Shown one piece after another: positions 37,421 through 48,700 of a stretch of 64,000 nucleotides of DNA. Source of the DNA: Stercorarius parasiticus (Eukaryota; Chordata; Aves; Charadriiformes; Stercorariidae); the NCBI GenBank assembly GCA_013396915.1, contig VWZL01002554.1, forward strand, positions 513,176 through 577,175, in the 5' to 3' direction. Both the position numbers and the translations under genes were made by a program. The first letter of the stretch is position 1, and the number at the start of each line of letters is the position of its first letter. The notes under the pieces are model-generated. The model had not been told where the DNA came from, ran no database searches, and was given only the letters and a program-made list of their open reading frames with translations.

Positions 37421-39346
37421 CCCCACATCCCTTTGTATGTGAGTAGATAATACCACACTAAGTACCACACATAGTCGCAAAACACCAAATCCACACTCCG
37501 CATTTCATGTGGAGTCACATTAATAGGAATGTACATAATTGCACATCAAATCAGAACAGTAAGAATAAGAAGTAACAAAATGGAGGGATGAGTCTTATAT
37601 AAAGCCTCAACACAGATGTAATTACATGTAACCTTGTAATTATCAGGCAAGGTAAGGTGTGTCTGCCTCCATGGCCAGCAGAAGCTCTTGGTGACTGAAA
37701 GAGGTTGCTGCTCCATGTACCGCAGCTTCTCCTTTGGACTATTGGTGCAGGGTAGTTTCAAACAGCTTGCAGAAGTTATTCAGCAGAAAAAACGGACTCA
37801 GACTGAATGGGGTCCCTGCTCCTGAGTCATTCTATGACTGAAATGCCATTCAGTTGCAGAATCCATCCGATACATGCAGCCAGATGAACCCTCTCGCAGT
37901 GGTTATCTCCGGTTTTAAAGAGGGCTTTCAGGAACTGAGTGAAGCTGCAAGAGTGTTAGCCCCTTCTGTCATGTCTTCTTCATACAGACTTGTCTGGTTT
38001 TTTAATCATCAGCACTAGGTGTCTTTTTGTGATGGGTATCATTGTCTTTTCAGTCCTCAGCATGTAGAAAATATTGCTATCTAGACCTCTTCTGCAATTT
38101 GACCTTTCATGACACCAAAAACTAATGAAATGTAGTCCAGGAAGAAAAGGGTAGCCTATGTGGAAGTATGTCTGTTAAATTATTGCTTGGAAATATCCAT
38201 CTCAACATGCACAATATTTACCACTGTTAGCAATAAACTCTTCTGACTACAATAACGTAACATCTGTTGCTGTTATGCAGTCTCACCCTTTAATTAGGCA
38301 CAGATGGTCTTCCTATTCCCAGTCTGGTCTAATTCTTTTGCTTTTGAGAAGAAAATATAAACCAGTTTTGTTTGTGACCTATTCTTGTAGGTAAATTCCT
38401 CCACACCATATACTGGTTAAGACATCTCACGTGACCAGTAACACAAGATTTTCAGATACAGCAGTAGAAAGTGCCTTTATTGCACTTAGAGGTACAGAGA
38501 GAGGAGGAGGATGTACACCTGAACTCCCAGTTTTTGCCTTGGTTCATCTGAAAGGTCCACAGGCAATGGAGGTTGAGGTATATTTCTAGCATGAAAATGA
38601 ATATAGATTCTGTATGCCCCATGTGCAACATTTTTGAGGAAGATTCTGCTTTAGTTATTTTCTAAATGTGTTTCAACCCTTCCTAAATCCCTTAGTACCA
38701 TCAAAACTCTGAATATTCCCTACAGTTCCCATCTTTTACCCATCATCTGCAAATGTACTCAATTATTAATTGATCATTAAATTATTAATAATTACATTAA
38801 TTAACAGGCTGCCTTACTGCCTCTTTCACACTGCCAATGGAATTCTAAAAATTAATCAGATTCCCTAACAACTCCTGAGACAGTCTGATAACACTCTTTA
38901 TTCATACATAATGATCTAATGAAATCTTTTTATGTGTATTTTCAGTCTGCTTGTCAGCACAATCCTGCAGCTTTACTTTTCCTTATTCTTGAGAAAGTAA
39001 CTAACAACGAGTCTCCTATTCAAACATACAACATTTTCTAAGCTATTCCCACTGATGTCCTAGTTCTACAAATACAGTTGTAATGAGCAAAAATGGGATA
39101 ATATTACGTCTGCCTCTAATGTGGCCACCTGAGACAAGATCGCCAGATTCAAACCTCACTGGAATCAGTGGAAGCCTTTCTTTTGACTTCAGTGCCCCCT
39201 TATTCAGAGAGTCTTTTTTCTATGCACTCTGCGTGCAGCTTTCATCCAAATGTAGGAAAGTTAGGTAAAGAAATGTGACAGAAGTGGAACACTATGCATC
39301 CACATCAATCCCGTCCATTGCTATGGTCTTCAGTGAGTCCCATTAT

Positions 39347-39892
39347 GTCAATGCTATGGAAAATGTGGGCAGTCAACAGTTTGGGGTTTGACCATACGTT
39401 TTCCCGAGATTGGACCACTCTTCAAAATCAACTAGCAACTTTGTCTGTGTTCATACTGATATCTTGTTAGGGCTGGCTTTAGTAAATCTGATTTTCAGAA
39501 TAGTTGTCACACTGTGCTTCCATGTGGCGTAAATTTAAGGCAGACACAACTAAGATTCACTTTTGAAAACTATGATCCTTGAATTTAAATATACAAAGAA
39601 TTAAAAGAAGAATTATTTTGTCAATGCTATGGAAAATGTGGGCAGTCAACAGTTTGGGGTTTGACCATACATTTTCCCGAGACTGGACCACTCTTCAAAA
39701 TCAACTAGCAACTTTGTCTGTGTTCATACTGATATCTTGTTAGGGCTGGCTTTAGTAAATCTGATTTTCAGAATAGTTATCACACTGTGCTTCCATGTGG
39801 CATGAATTTAAGGCAGACACAACTAAGATTCACTTTTGAAAACTATGATCCTTGAATTTAAATATACAAAGAATTAAAAGAAGAATTATTTT
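39347..39892. repeat. 273-bp tandem duplication, two full copies
   Basis: Copy 1 is 39347-39619 and copy 2 is 39620-39892. Both begin GTCAATGCTATGG and end AGAAGAATTATTTT. Base-by-base reading finds five differences (268/273, about 98%), among them two CG-to-CA changes. After copy 2 the phrase GTCGATGCTAT at 39893-39903 restarts the unit and then stops. No coding potential was seen. Confidence 0.95.
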
Positions 39893-40337
39893 GTCGATGC
39901 TATTCTGATGAAAGAGGAGGTAGTACACGATTCTGTTATAAATAATGTAAGTTAGGTAAGAATATAACAATACTGATCCATAGTTTAGTTAAATCTATGT
40001 AGGTTATGTAAGATACACAACTTCTGGGGACAGAGTGCCTGTTACCCCATGTTATAGTGTTTGATTTCAGTAAGTCCAGGGAGAGAATAAACAGGGAAGT
40101 AATGTGATCCATCAACTTGGAAAGGCTATTGCAGCTCTGTAGCTGAACCACCCATTTTTGGGAAAGACAGCTCTGAGAATGAAAGTTGTGCCTTTTAAGC
40201 TAGCAAGAAGCTAGCCAGAGAGGTGGAACCAGGGCAAAATTCAAGGCAAAAACCGGGGAGGTTCTAACTGCACAAATACAAAAAGAACTTCTAGCCTTTT
40301 CTACCCAGCACTTGGACAGAAAATGAACCTTACACTG

Positions 40338-40520
40338 AAAGGGAACAGGCTGCCCAGGGAAGTGGCTGAGGCACCATCCCTGGAGGTATTGAAAAGACAG
40401 GTAGAAGTAGTACTTATATGGTTTAGTGATGGTTTTTGTCAGCGTTAGGTTGATGGTTGGACTAGATGAGCTGAAAGGTTCCTTACAACCTAGGTAATCC
40501 TATGATTCTATGATTCTATG
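40338..40520 (+). mobile_element. CR1 LINE 3' end, plus strand
   Basis: GGGAACAGGCTGCCCAGGGA, TGGTTTAGTGATGG, GTTAGGTTGATGGTTGGACT, AGATGAGCTGAAAGG, and the terminal repeat CTATGATTCTATGATTCTAT. This is the CR1 3' UTR with its usual ATTCTATG tail. The 5' part is truncated. It is relatively well preserved compared with other copies in the window. Confidence 0.93.
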
Positions 40521-42004
40521 ACAAGCCAGTTCTTAACAGGATTATTTTCCAAAACCTTTTACAGTAGCCACTTCTTTAAATGAGGGACAAACAATCGTGA
40601 CAATAAAATTACCTTGAATCCTTCAGGTATGGTGTAAACTTTCCTCTTGCATATACTGTTTTAGCTTCTTTTCCATCTGTTCTGAAGTGGGTTTTTTTTA
40701 TTTTATTTTAAAAAAGACATTACATATGACTGGTAGAATCTGAATTAGGAACTAAAGGGAAAATGTCCTTCTGCATTAAATTAATTATATGTATGTATTT
40801 TATAAATTTTATAGCAATTTGTATTTTCAAAGTACAATTCAAATCTCAGCTAATTCCACAAAACGTCCTTCTGTTCATGCTGGGAGAAGGTTTTTTACTT
40901 GTTGTTTTGCTACACCTAATCTTTTGAGAAACAACAACATATTTTCATAAGAGTTTGGAAACACTGAAGGTCAGTAAGAATGTGAACATATGAGGACATT
41001 TAGATCTACAAGAGTATTCTTACTGTCAGAGCTCTGATTAAGAGCCCGAAAAAAGGGGGGGATTTAGTATACAAAATGTGCACTTTGTTATAAAACTAAA
41101 ATAACTCAAATGTTTTGGATTAAGAGGTTTCTTTTTTTTCTCCTTCTTCTTTACAAGAATAAATAAATATACCCATCATCCGATTTGTTCATTCAAATGC
41201 CATGTAGAACTGGTTCCAGTAGATGGAGCAATAAAGCAGAAGGAAAACAAAGCCACATACCTAAAGTACTCAAAGGAGGTGGACATGTTCATGAGGCAGG
41301 ACGCGAAATGCACACATTCATAAAACACGCCTCAAACTATCAGAGGAGAAAGTGCTTTGAAAGCTACTCCACAGATTCAAGTTCAGTCAGAAAAACTTTT
41401 ACATAACTGACACTGACAGGAGTTTTTCCTTGGAATTGGCTTAGCAGATGAAGAAAAATAACCACTTGGGATTTTCTCCAAAGCCAAGAAAACAGATTAA
41501 TTCTAAATATCTTGTTATTTTCTTGGCTTTAGTAGAGATTAGGACAGCTTAATCCTTCAACAAAAGCTAATGCTGTGAAGAAGTATTAAAGGAGACAAGG
41601 TTTACATATCCCATACGATCTTCAGCCTCTTATTTTCCACTGCCTCTCCTGCCTAATTCCATATGTCTTGTACGTTACCTTGTTTACAAACGGGTCATGC
41701 ATCGCAGCGAGCATCATGTGCTGCAGGAAACATGGCTGGAGGCCCTGCACAGTCACGAGCCAGTAGATCTGTGGCTCCTGGGCGACACCACAGCACCTTA
41801 GGAGCCAAAATAATGCCAGACTCTTCATTTGGGATGGAATGACTGCTTTTTGTTGCCTTTTTTTTCTTTGCCTTCCCCCCAAGTTAACATCTTCTAGGAA
41901 AAAAGAAAAAAAAAATCATTTGTTTCGGTGAAAATGAATGAGAAGAGCTTTCACTTGAATCAGTGATATGTTGTGTTTTTTTTTTTAACCGGACCTATTT
42001 ATCA

Positions 42005-42070
42005 CAGAAGCCTCCGGCAGGCGGCCAGCAACATCCGCGAGGCCTGTGTCCCGTCACCGGCCCAGGAAGT
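42005..42070. other. Small CpG-dense, GC-rich patch
   Basis: Several CpG sites in about 65 bp (GCCTCCGGCAGGCGGCC, ATCCGCGAGGCC, CCCGTCACCGGCCC) stand out against an AT-rich background. It is too short for a CpG island, and no transcript is evident beside it. Confidence 0.6.
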
Positions 42071-42957
42071 TTGTGACACCCAGCTTAAGGGAAAGGGGAA
42101 CATCTGTGAGCGCTGCTCCTTCCCCTGCTGACAGTGAGGAGGAGGGTCTCCTTCCTCTTCCAGGCTCAGGGGAAGTCAGCTCCTCTTCTTCTTGTTTCTT
42201 CCCTGACTCCTAAAACTGACACTCATCCTTACGTCATCATCTCTAAGCCCTATGTGATCATCCCCACCGGCAGGTATTTTCTAGGCAGTTTCCACAGAAA
42301 TCTTTTGGTAGCAAAGGTCAGCTTGACTTCACTTTCCAGCTTCAACTCTCTGTAGTTTCCCAAGCTTCTTTGCCAAAATTGAGCTGAACAAGCTACCTTG
42401 AAAACTACATAAAAATTTGTGTTTCTTCTCCTTAAAAAATAATTTAGGAAAAAAACCCCAACAATAAAAATATTGCAAAGATGCTAAACTTCTTTAAAAC
42501 TGCCTCCTTTTTAAAAAAATGTCTTCCATGGAGACTTTTTTGTCTGCCTGTGCTTGTCAGATGGGAGGACCTGAACCGGAAGAAGTGCTGGTGCTTGACT
42601 GCGAGGCTGCCCCAAAGCCGTGGCTGGCCAGACTGGAACCAGTGATTCAGGTGGAGCATGTGAGCAGTGGAAATGTGGCTTCTGTGCCGGGGTTTCCATC
42701 CCAGCAGCACACCCGCACGGGTGTCAGGGATGCTGTGGGGAGCCTTTTGTCATCTCCTTTTTGGGGGTGCCTCAGCTTCAAGGTGCTCAGCTGTGACTCG
42801 TGACCGTATGGACACGTTGGTGTATACTGCACAGTGAGGCTCGCTCCAACATAGAGGGGTCTGTGGCTGTAGTATGATATGGACAGCACTGGTTCTTTCT
42901 GCATCAGGCAACCCCAGCAGGTTTGTATGGTTTGCTGTTTTCTCTTCCTTTTGATTT

Positions 42958-42974
42958 AAAAAAAAAAAAAAAAA
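42958..42974. repeat. Poly(A) run
   Basis: 17 consecutive A. No upstream processed gene copy was recognised. Confidence 0.8.
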
Positions 42975-45651
42975 GGTGGGATTTTCTACCAATATCTTCT
43001 CCTTCATCATGTTCAAAAGACCCTAGGGAAAGGCAAAGACTCCCTTGTCTCCTACAAAGCAACTGTTTACTTAGCTGTTTCCTAGAGGTCTGATGTGGTC
43101 ATCCAGCATGTGTCTGCCACAAGGAGAGAGAGAGATGAGAGGTCTGTTCTCCCTCCTGCTGTGTCCGGAGCAGGGTGTATGAGAAAGTCAATGGAGAGGA
43201 ATAGGGATGTTCCCATATACCAGCACGCTTTCCAGGTGCATATGCAGATACGCATTCATACACATTTATATATTGCAGAGGCAACACAAGGAGCGTGGAC
43301 ATGTGATAGAAAGAAGTAAATACAGCTCTCCTCTCCACTCTCTTTCCCTCCCCTTTCTCGTTCAGTAGAAGTAGAAGACATCTGAGTGAGGAGAGCCAGC
43401 GTATCAGGGAAAGAAGAGAGCCAGGGAGACAGGATACTCTGCTCACATCACATTTTGCTGTTGGCTGCCACTGCAAGGACAAACAACTGCATGGAGACCT
43501 TCCCAAGCTGTACAGGACCATACCTCCTGTCAGGGAATGGGAGAACAAAACAGTGAGCAAGAGTTGTGTGAAGCACAGAGAGATGTCTGACACTATTGTT
43601 TAGCCTATATTTGTCGAAGAGACTATGTCTGGACATAAACATTTTCCGTTCCACGTTGTCACATAGTTACCCGTGTCAGTCATTCACCATCACAGTCTTG
43701 CAGAACACATCCTAGCAGAGCACTGATGGCACATCTCGAAGAAGAAAAAGGGGAAAGCTACAGAACAAGAATTTTGCTCTGAATGTCTGTAAATAGTTTT
43801 TAATTAATACCTACTTGAAAAAAAAAAGTGTTTTGCTTGTAGATGCTTTGCGACAGGAAAGGGTGGAATTTGTTAAATAAATAATTCCTTATGAATTAGT
43901 CACCAGGTCTAATTAAGAGATACCAAAGGGACAAGGAGTGAGAAGAGCAAGTTTAAAGGAATATCTAGCTAAAACATAAGATAAAAGTAGTATTTGAGAA
44001 TATCAAAATAAACAGCGTGTGTGAATGTTTTTCTTGGGATGAGCCAAGGGAAATATTTTCCTGGGGTTTGGCCCATACAAGATGTAACAGATGAAACCAA
44101 TCTGCTTGCTCTTTTGAATGAATTACACAATTAGTGGATAAAAGGAGATATAGTTGATGTGAATGCAGTGCCTGAATGACATTTGAGGAGTAATACCTTG
44201 TAAATCCTGATGTTTGGGACCTGCCTGATCTTAAAATTACCTTTCTTTGTTGCTGTTGTAACTCCCTTGACTGCAAAGGGCTCACACCTGATTTCACCTG
44301 TTTGGAAGAGGAAAAGGCTCTTTGATTCCTGGCAAAAGTTGTAGATGTTTCAGCTCTCCTGGCAAGGCTGCATTTGCTGGAGGATTTTTCTCTTTGTTTT
44401 AAAGAGAGATGCAATTATCATCTCTAATCTGATCCCGAGGAAATCTATTAGTCACAGTCTTGCTCTTCAAACCATACAGGCAGCCCAGCAGATCCTCTGC
44501 CCTTATGATGTTGCTAACAAGGTTTGCCTAAAACCTGGTGGGTTTCATTCCAACAGCTAGGAAGTGGCTTGAAACATGCACACACTGAAGGCAACGCATG
44601 GTTTCTCAGTACAGCATCAGGGATATGAAGACCAGACATCCCTTTTTAGTGACCACCTGTTCTCCTCTCTCAGACGCTGGCATAAATCAGATGCGTAAAC
44701 AAAGCAGAGGTGAGAGGAGGCTCTCACTCAAAAATCCGATAAGAAAATCCAGATCCCATGCTCTCTCTCACTGCTGAGACACATTCCCCATCTGTTCTTC
44801 CTGCCTTTCCGTGTAAACCTAGGGTGACTTCAGTTAACTTTGAAAAATGACTCCAGCTCTATATATGAGATAAAACAAAACACAAAGTGAAGGTGAGATG
44901 TAATATGCAAAATGCCTGTGTGGCACTCAGTGAATATTAAATGCAGAACAGGTTACAATCCAACATTGTGCTTGGCCATGAGTTTCTATTTAAATACAAA
45001 ATTTACTTTTATCCACAGTACAGTTCACTACTAACAGTAAATCTGTACTGTAACTGAATTTCCATCACTACTGTTCGGGAAGGATGTTTTTTTAGTATGT
45101 GCTTGTCGGTATCCGTGCTTTGTGTGATTCCCAGAAACAAAGCTACATGAAACTGGGAGGAGGTTTGGGAGCCTATATCAGCAACACATGAACAAAAGGT
45201 GTCATAAAAACACTGTAATGATGAAAAAAGTCATGCATTTCAAGTCCAAGAAATTAAAAAATTACTGTTAAATATAAAAAAAATCTAAGAATGCTAATGA
45301 AAAAAACCCAGTTAAAACATCTTCAAAATCTTAGCTCTGCTGGAGAAAAAGTATGTATAAGACATATTGCATTTTAAGACAATTTATCTTAATGTGAACA
45401 CTGAAATGTACTAACGATTATCATATGAGTATTGCATAAAACTATAACTGCACGAACTTGCACATTCTCAAAAAAGTTACTCTGTACTTAAAAGAAGAGT
45501 GAGAACAGGTCTCCTGCTGTGGCTTAACTCAAGCATCCAGCTATGAGAGTGATGGACTGCATTTTAACAGTCTGTGTATAGAGACAGATGAAGGAATTGG
45601 TTCTTGAAACTGAAGGTGAAGCCCAAATAATAAAATAGGAATAGAAATACC

Positions 45652-45764
45652 AGTAACGCATGATAGCTTTGTTTCTGCCTCTGCCCAGAAGGATGAGGCT
45701 CAAAAGGATATTTTGCGTCCAGCCCTTCTCAGCTGAGGCAGAAACAGAGCTATCCCACATTACT
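45652..45764. repeat. 113-bp imperfect palindrome (54-bp arms, 5-nt loop)
   Basis: Arms 45652-45705 and 45711-45764 are separated by GGATA. The core TAGCTTTGTTTCTGCCTC (45664-45681) pairs with GAGGCAGAAACAGAGCTA (45735-45752) over 18 positions with one G-T pair. By hand count 40 of 54 arm positions are complementary. It could be a remnant of a palindromic MITE or a transcribed hairpin; family unknown. Confidence 0.75.
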
Positions 45765-48700
45765 AAGATGAAGAAAGCACAAAAAGGCACGGAAAGGTTT
45801 TTTTCCTTCCCCTTTGCACATCTGCCTTGTGTTATCCCCAGAATCCTGACGTCGGTGCATCTGAGAGAAGGAGTTGGAGAGTATTATCCACACCAGCAGA
45901 GCTGGACATTTGCAGGTGGACTGCCAGAGGTGTTGTACGTGGCACTCTGGGGACAGCACTGCTTGTTGAATGGGCGCTTGCCTGGAGAATCTTAACCTCT
46001 ACATACAAGGAAGTCCCATATTTGATTTTCAATATTGCCTCGTCTGTAAGCATGACAGTATTGTACCATATTAGGCTCTACAGATATAAGGTTTGAAAGC
46101 AACTGTCAATTTTATTTTTCCTTCCTCCCTACTCCTCTTGATATAGTCTTAGAGGACACAGCTCTATTTTTCAAGCTGCCATTTTGGTACATGTATACTA
46201 AGAATACATTAATACTCTGATATTCTTGATAGAAAGTGTAGTATAGGTCAGATCCTTAGCCTGGGGCAACTGAAAGAGGTCTACTGTTGTAATTACTACT
46301 ATGAAGATTTAAACCAAATTACTATCTTGTCTTTATCCCAGATCCTTCAATTTGACTTGTTTCTGTGGGGGTTTTCTCTCTCTCCATTTCTGCTGTTACA
46401 AACTATCAGAAAGAAAACTAGAAGGAGAAATATTTCCTTCTCTTTCTTAGAAGTTCCTCTGTAAAATGTTACATATCCCACAAAAAACGATTCAGAAATG
46501 GTGCTGAGCATTATATCAAGGGAAGGAAGCATTATTCCAGCCAGCGCTTGAGCTGGCTTGTGATCTTCTTTCTGTATTAGAAAACTTGCTGCAAAAATTG
46601 GGACCAACTCTCCTTATGCCATGTGTGGCATTACTGAAATGAATCTACACTCACCTCAATGTGTCAAGGAAACAGGCCTTTTAATCATGGCTAAATGCAC
46701 GGTCAATGTACATTATACAGTAACTAGTTACAGACGAATGCCTGATTGTGGTACATTTAAAAGTATGGGGTAGGATATTTATTTATTTATTTATTATAGA
46801 CCATAGTTATCACATGCATTTGAACCTTTTTATGTTCCTTTTATATTTCCCATTTCTGTCCTCATTTGAATGTTTCTCCCAGGATGTTAAGTAAATAGGT
46901 AGTAGAAACAGGTTAACTCTTTGCAGTGGTTGCATAAACTCTTCTACATCTTCCAGTTGAACTGGGAACCTTATTTACAGTCACAAATTATTCCATTGAA
47001 ATTAAATGCAAGGAGATTGTGTGTCTGGCTGCTGGAATATAACAGGTAACTCACTTTCCTCCTTTTCATTTTTTAAAAAAGTCTCTACTTTGACCACATG
47101 TCTATCCCATAGAATGATGGTAGAGCTAAATTCCCAGATGTAAGTGTACTGCCTCCATCATATGTTACTACTGACATTCAGCACTGGTTATCCAAGCTTT
47201 CATCTCTTCATCTTTAAAACACTGCCATCTGTTGTTTCCAGACGGTTCAGTCTTCTGTTTATCCAAAACTTTGTTCCAGGCCATATGGAAAAAATATCTA
47301 TTTTCAATTAACCATCATATTTTCTTAAAATATACCAGAGTGATGAGAAAAAATAGGCATCACTTACGCATAGATGTTCATGAAGAGGATGATAATTTAT
47401 TGCAAACTGTAGTTTCAAGATTTTGACCATGTGGTCATTCAGTACACTCAGACACCACAAAAGCTGGCCAACTTTGTAATAGCACAAACATGTTTTAAGC
47501 ATTTGAATGCTGTTATCAGATATAAATTTCATTGGTACTAGCATATTGATCCAGTCGTTTCCACTGGAAACTTTTCTATCTATGCCATTTTCAGCATTTT
47601 TCTTTGGTGGTCAGCAAATTTCTCATGTCTTTCTACAGGCTATGTGTGACTTCTCGTTGCGAATTTTAACCTGATTCCATAAGCTACTGATTAAGACGTG
47701 TAAAACCCTCAGATATTATATTAAGTCTGTGATGCTAGGAATATGTTAAAATGTTGTAAGAATGGGGGATCACACCTACATGAGCAAGCGATATAGATCA
47801 TGGAAGCAGATTAGTAGAGACAAGCAGTGAGTGCTGTAGCCCAGATGTCCACCTTACGCACATTTGAGAGGTGGGTTCCTTTAGACTTCTTCCAGTCTTG
47901 TTCTCTGGACTGAATGTCCATTCATGGCTGGAGCCCTTCAGGTATAGTTCTGGATGCCTCTTCCAAGTTAGGTTCCTCCAAAAGTAATCCTGTTTGTGTG
48001 CTGTGAGACCATACTGCGGTGTGAACCAAAGGGCAGTAATGAGGCAACAATGAGGACACTACCTTCAACAGAGGGATGAAATGAAGGGGGTAAAATAAGT
48101 CAGTAGAGGTATTCACCTAGGAATCCATTTCAGTAAGATCAATTCCCTCTTTCTTGAATCTGAATTTCTGATATAAATGATTTTCAGTGCTAAAAGTGAA
48201 GGAGATACCATGCTTGGGCAGAAATAGATTTCTTCAGAACTAAAAAAGAAAATATAAAAGGATGCTATTCTTAGGAATGGGCTATGCACGTCATTCCCCA
48301 GTTCAAAGGAATACTTAAAATGAGAAGTTGAGTTTCCATTCAAAGCCATTCTCTTTGATGCAGGATAAAGGCCTGCTCTTCCATCCTTCAAACAACTGCA
48401 AGATTTTCTCCTCCTGAGTTACAGTCTTGTCCTCCCAGCCACCCACAACCAGTAGCCTCCCACAGATACATGCAGATTATGAGCTGTGTAAAGTGAACCA
48501 AGTTGAAACTGAGGAGGAAAACAGGTGCCAGGTGGCCAGAATATGTGACAGTTGCTGGTAAAATCAGAACAGAGCTATAGTGATAAAGATGTGCATAAAA
48601 ATGGGGAACATATGCATCGGGACTCAGGCAAAACACCCGGACAGAGCATGCTTTTGATTGTCCATTTGTATAAAAGAATAAGGCCTTTGTCTCCTGGTTT

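Larger units (their letters stand above)
34491..39346. other. Intergenic, no gene recognised
   Basis: AT-rich sequence with simple repeats (35081-35110, 35334-35363, 37393-37420) and one perfect short inverted repeat (36373-36410). More AATAAA-type hexamers occur, so later poly(A) sites for ANO2 cannot be excluded. No NTF3 or other coding exon is visible. Confidence 0.75.
39904..45651. other. Intergenic, no gene recognised
   Basis: Contains a CR1 3' end (40338-40520), a small CpG-rich patch (42005-42070) and an A17 run (42958-42974). Minus-strand open frames at 43099-43593 (164 codons) and 43965-44414 (149 codons) have no recognisable domain and no splice or promoter context, so they are left as chance frames. 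Confidence 0.7.

Noticed and set aside
43099..43593. Longest non-ANO2 open frame (164 codons, minus strand)
   Set aside because: No recognisable domain, and the overlapping frames on both strands are also open in part because of composition. No splice, promoter or poly(A) context.
43965..44414. 149-codon minus-strand open frame
   Set aside because: Gln/Ser-rich sequence without family resemblance; fits a chance frame.
45652..45764. Calling the palindrome a microRNA gene
   Set aside because: The loop is only 5 nt, the distal stem has many mismatches, and no expression evidence exists; kept as an inverted repeat.
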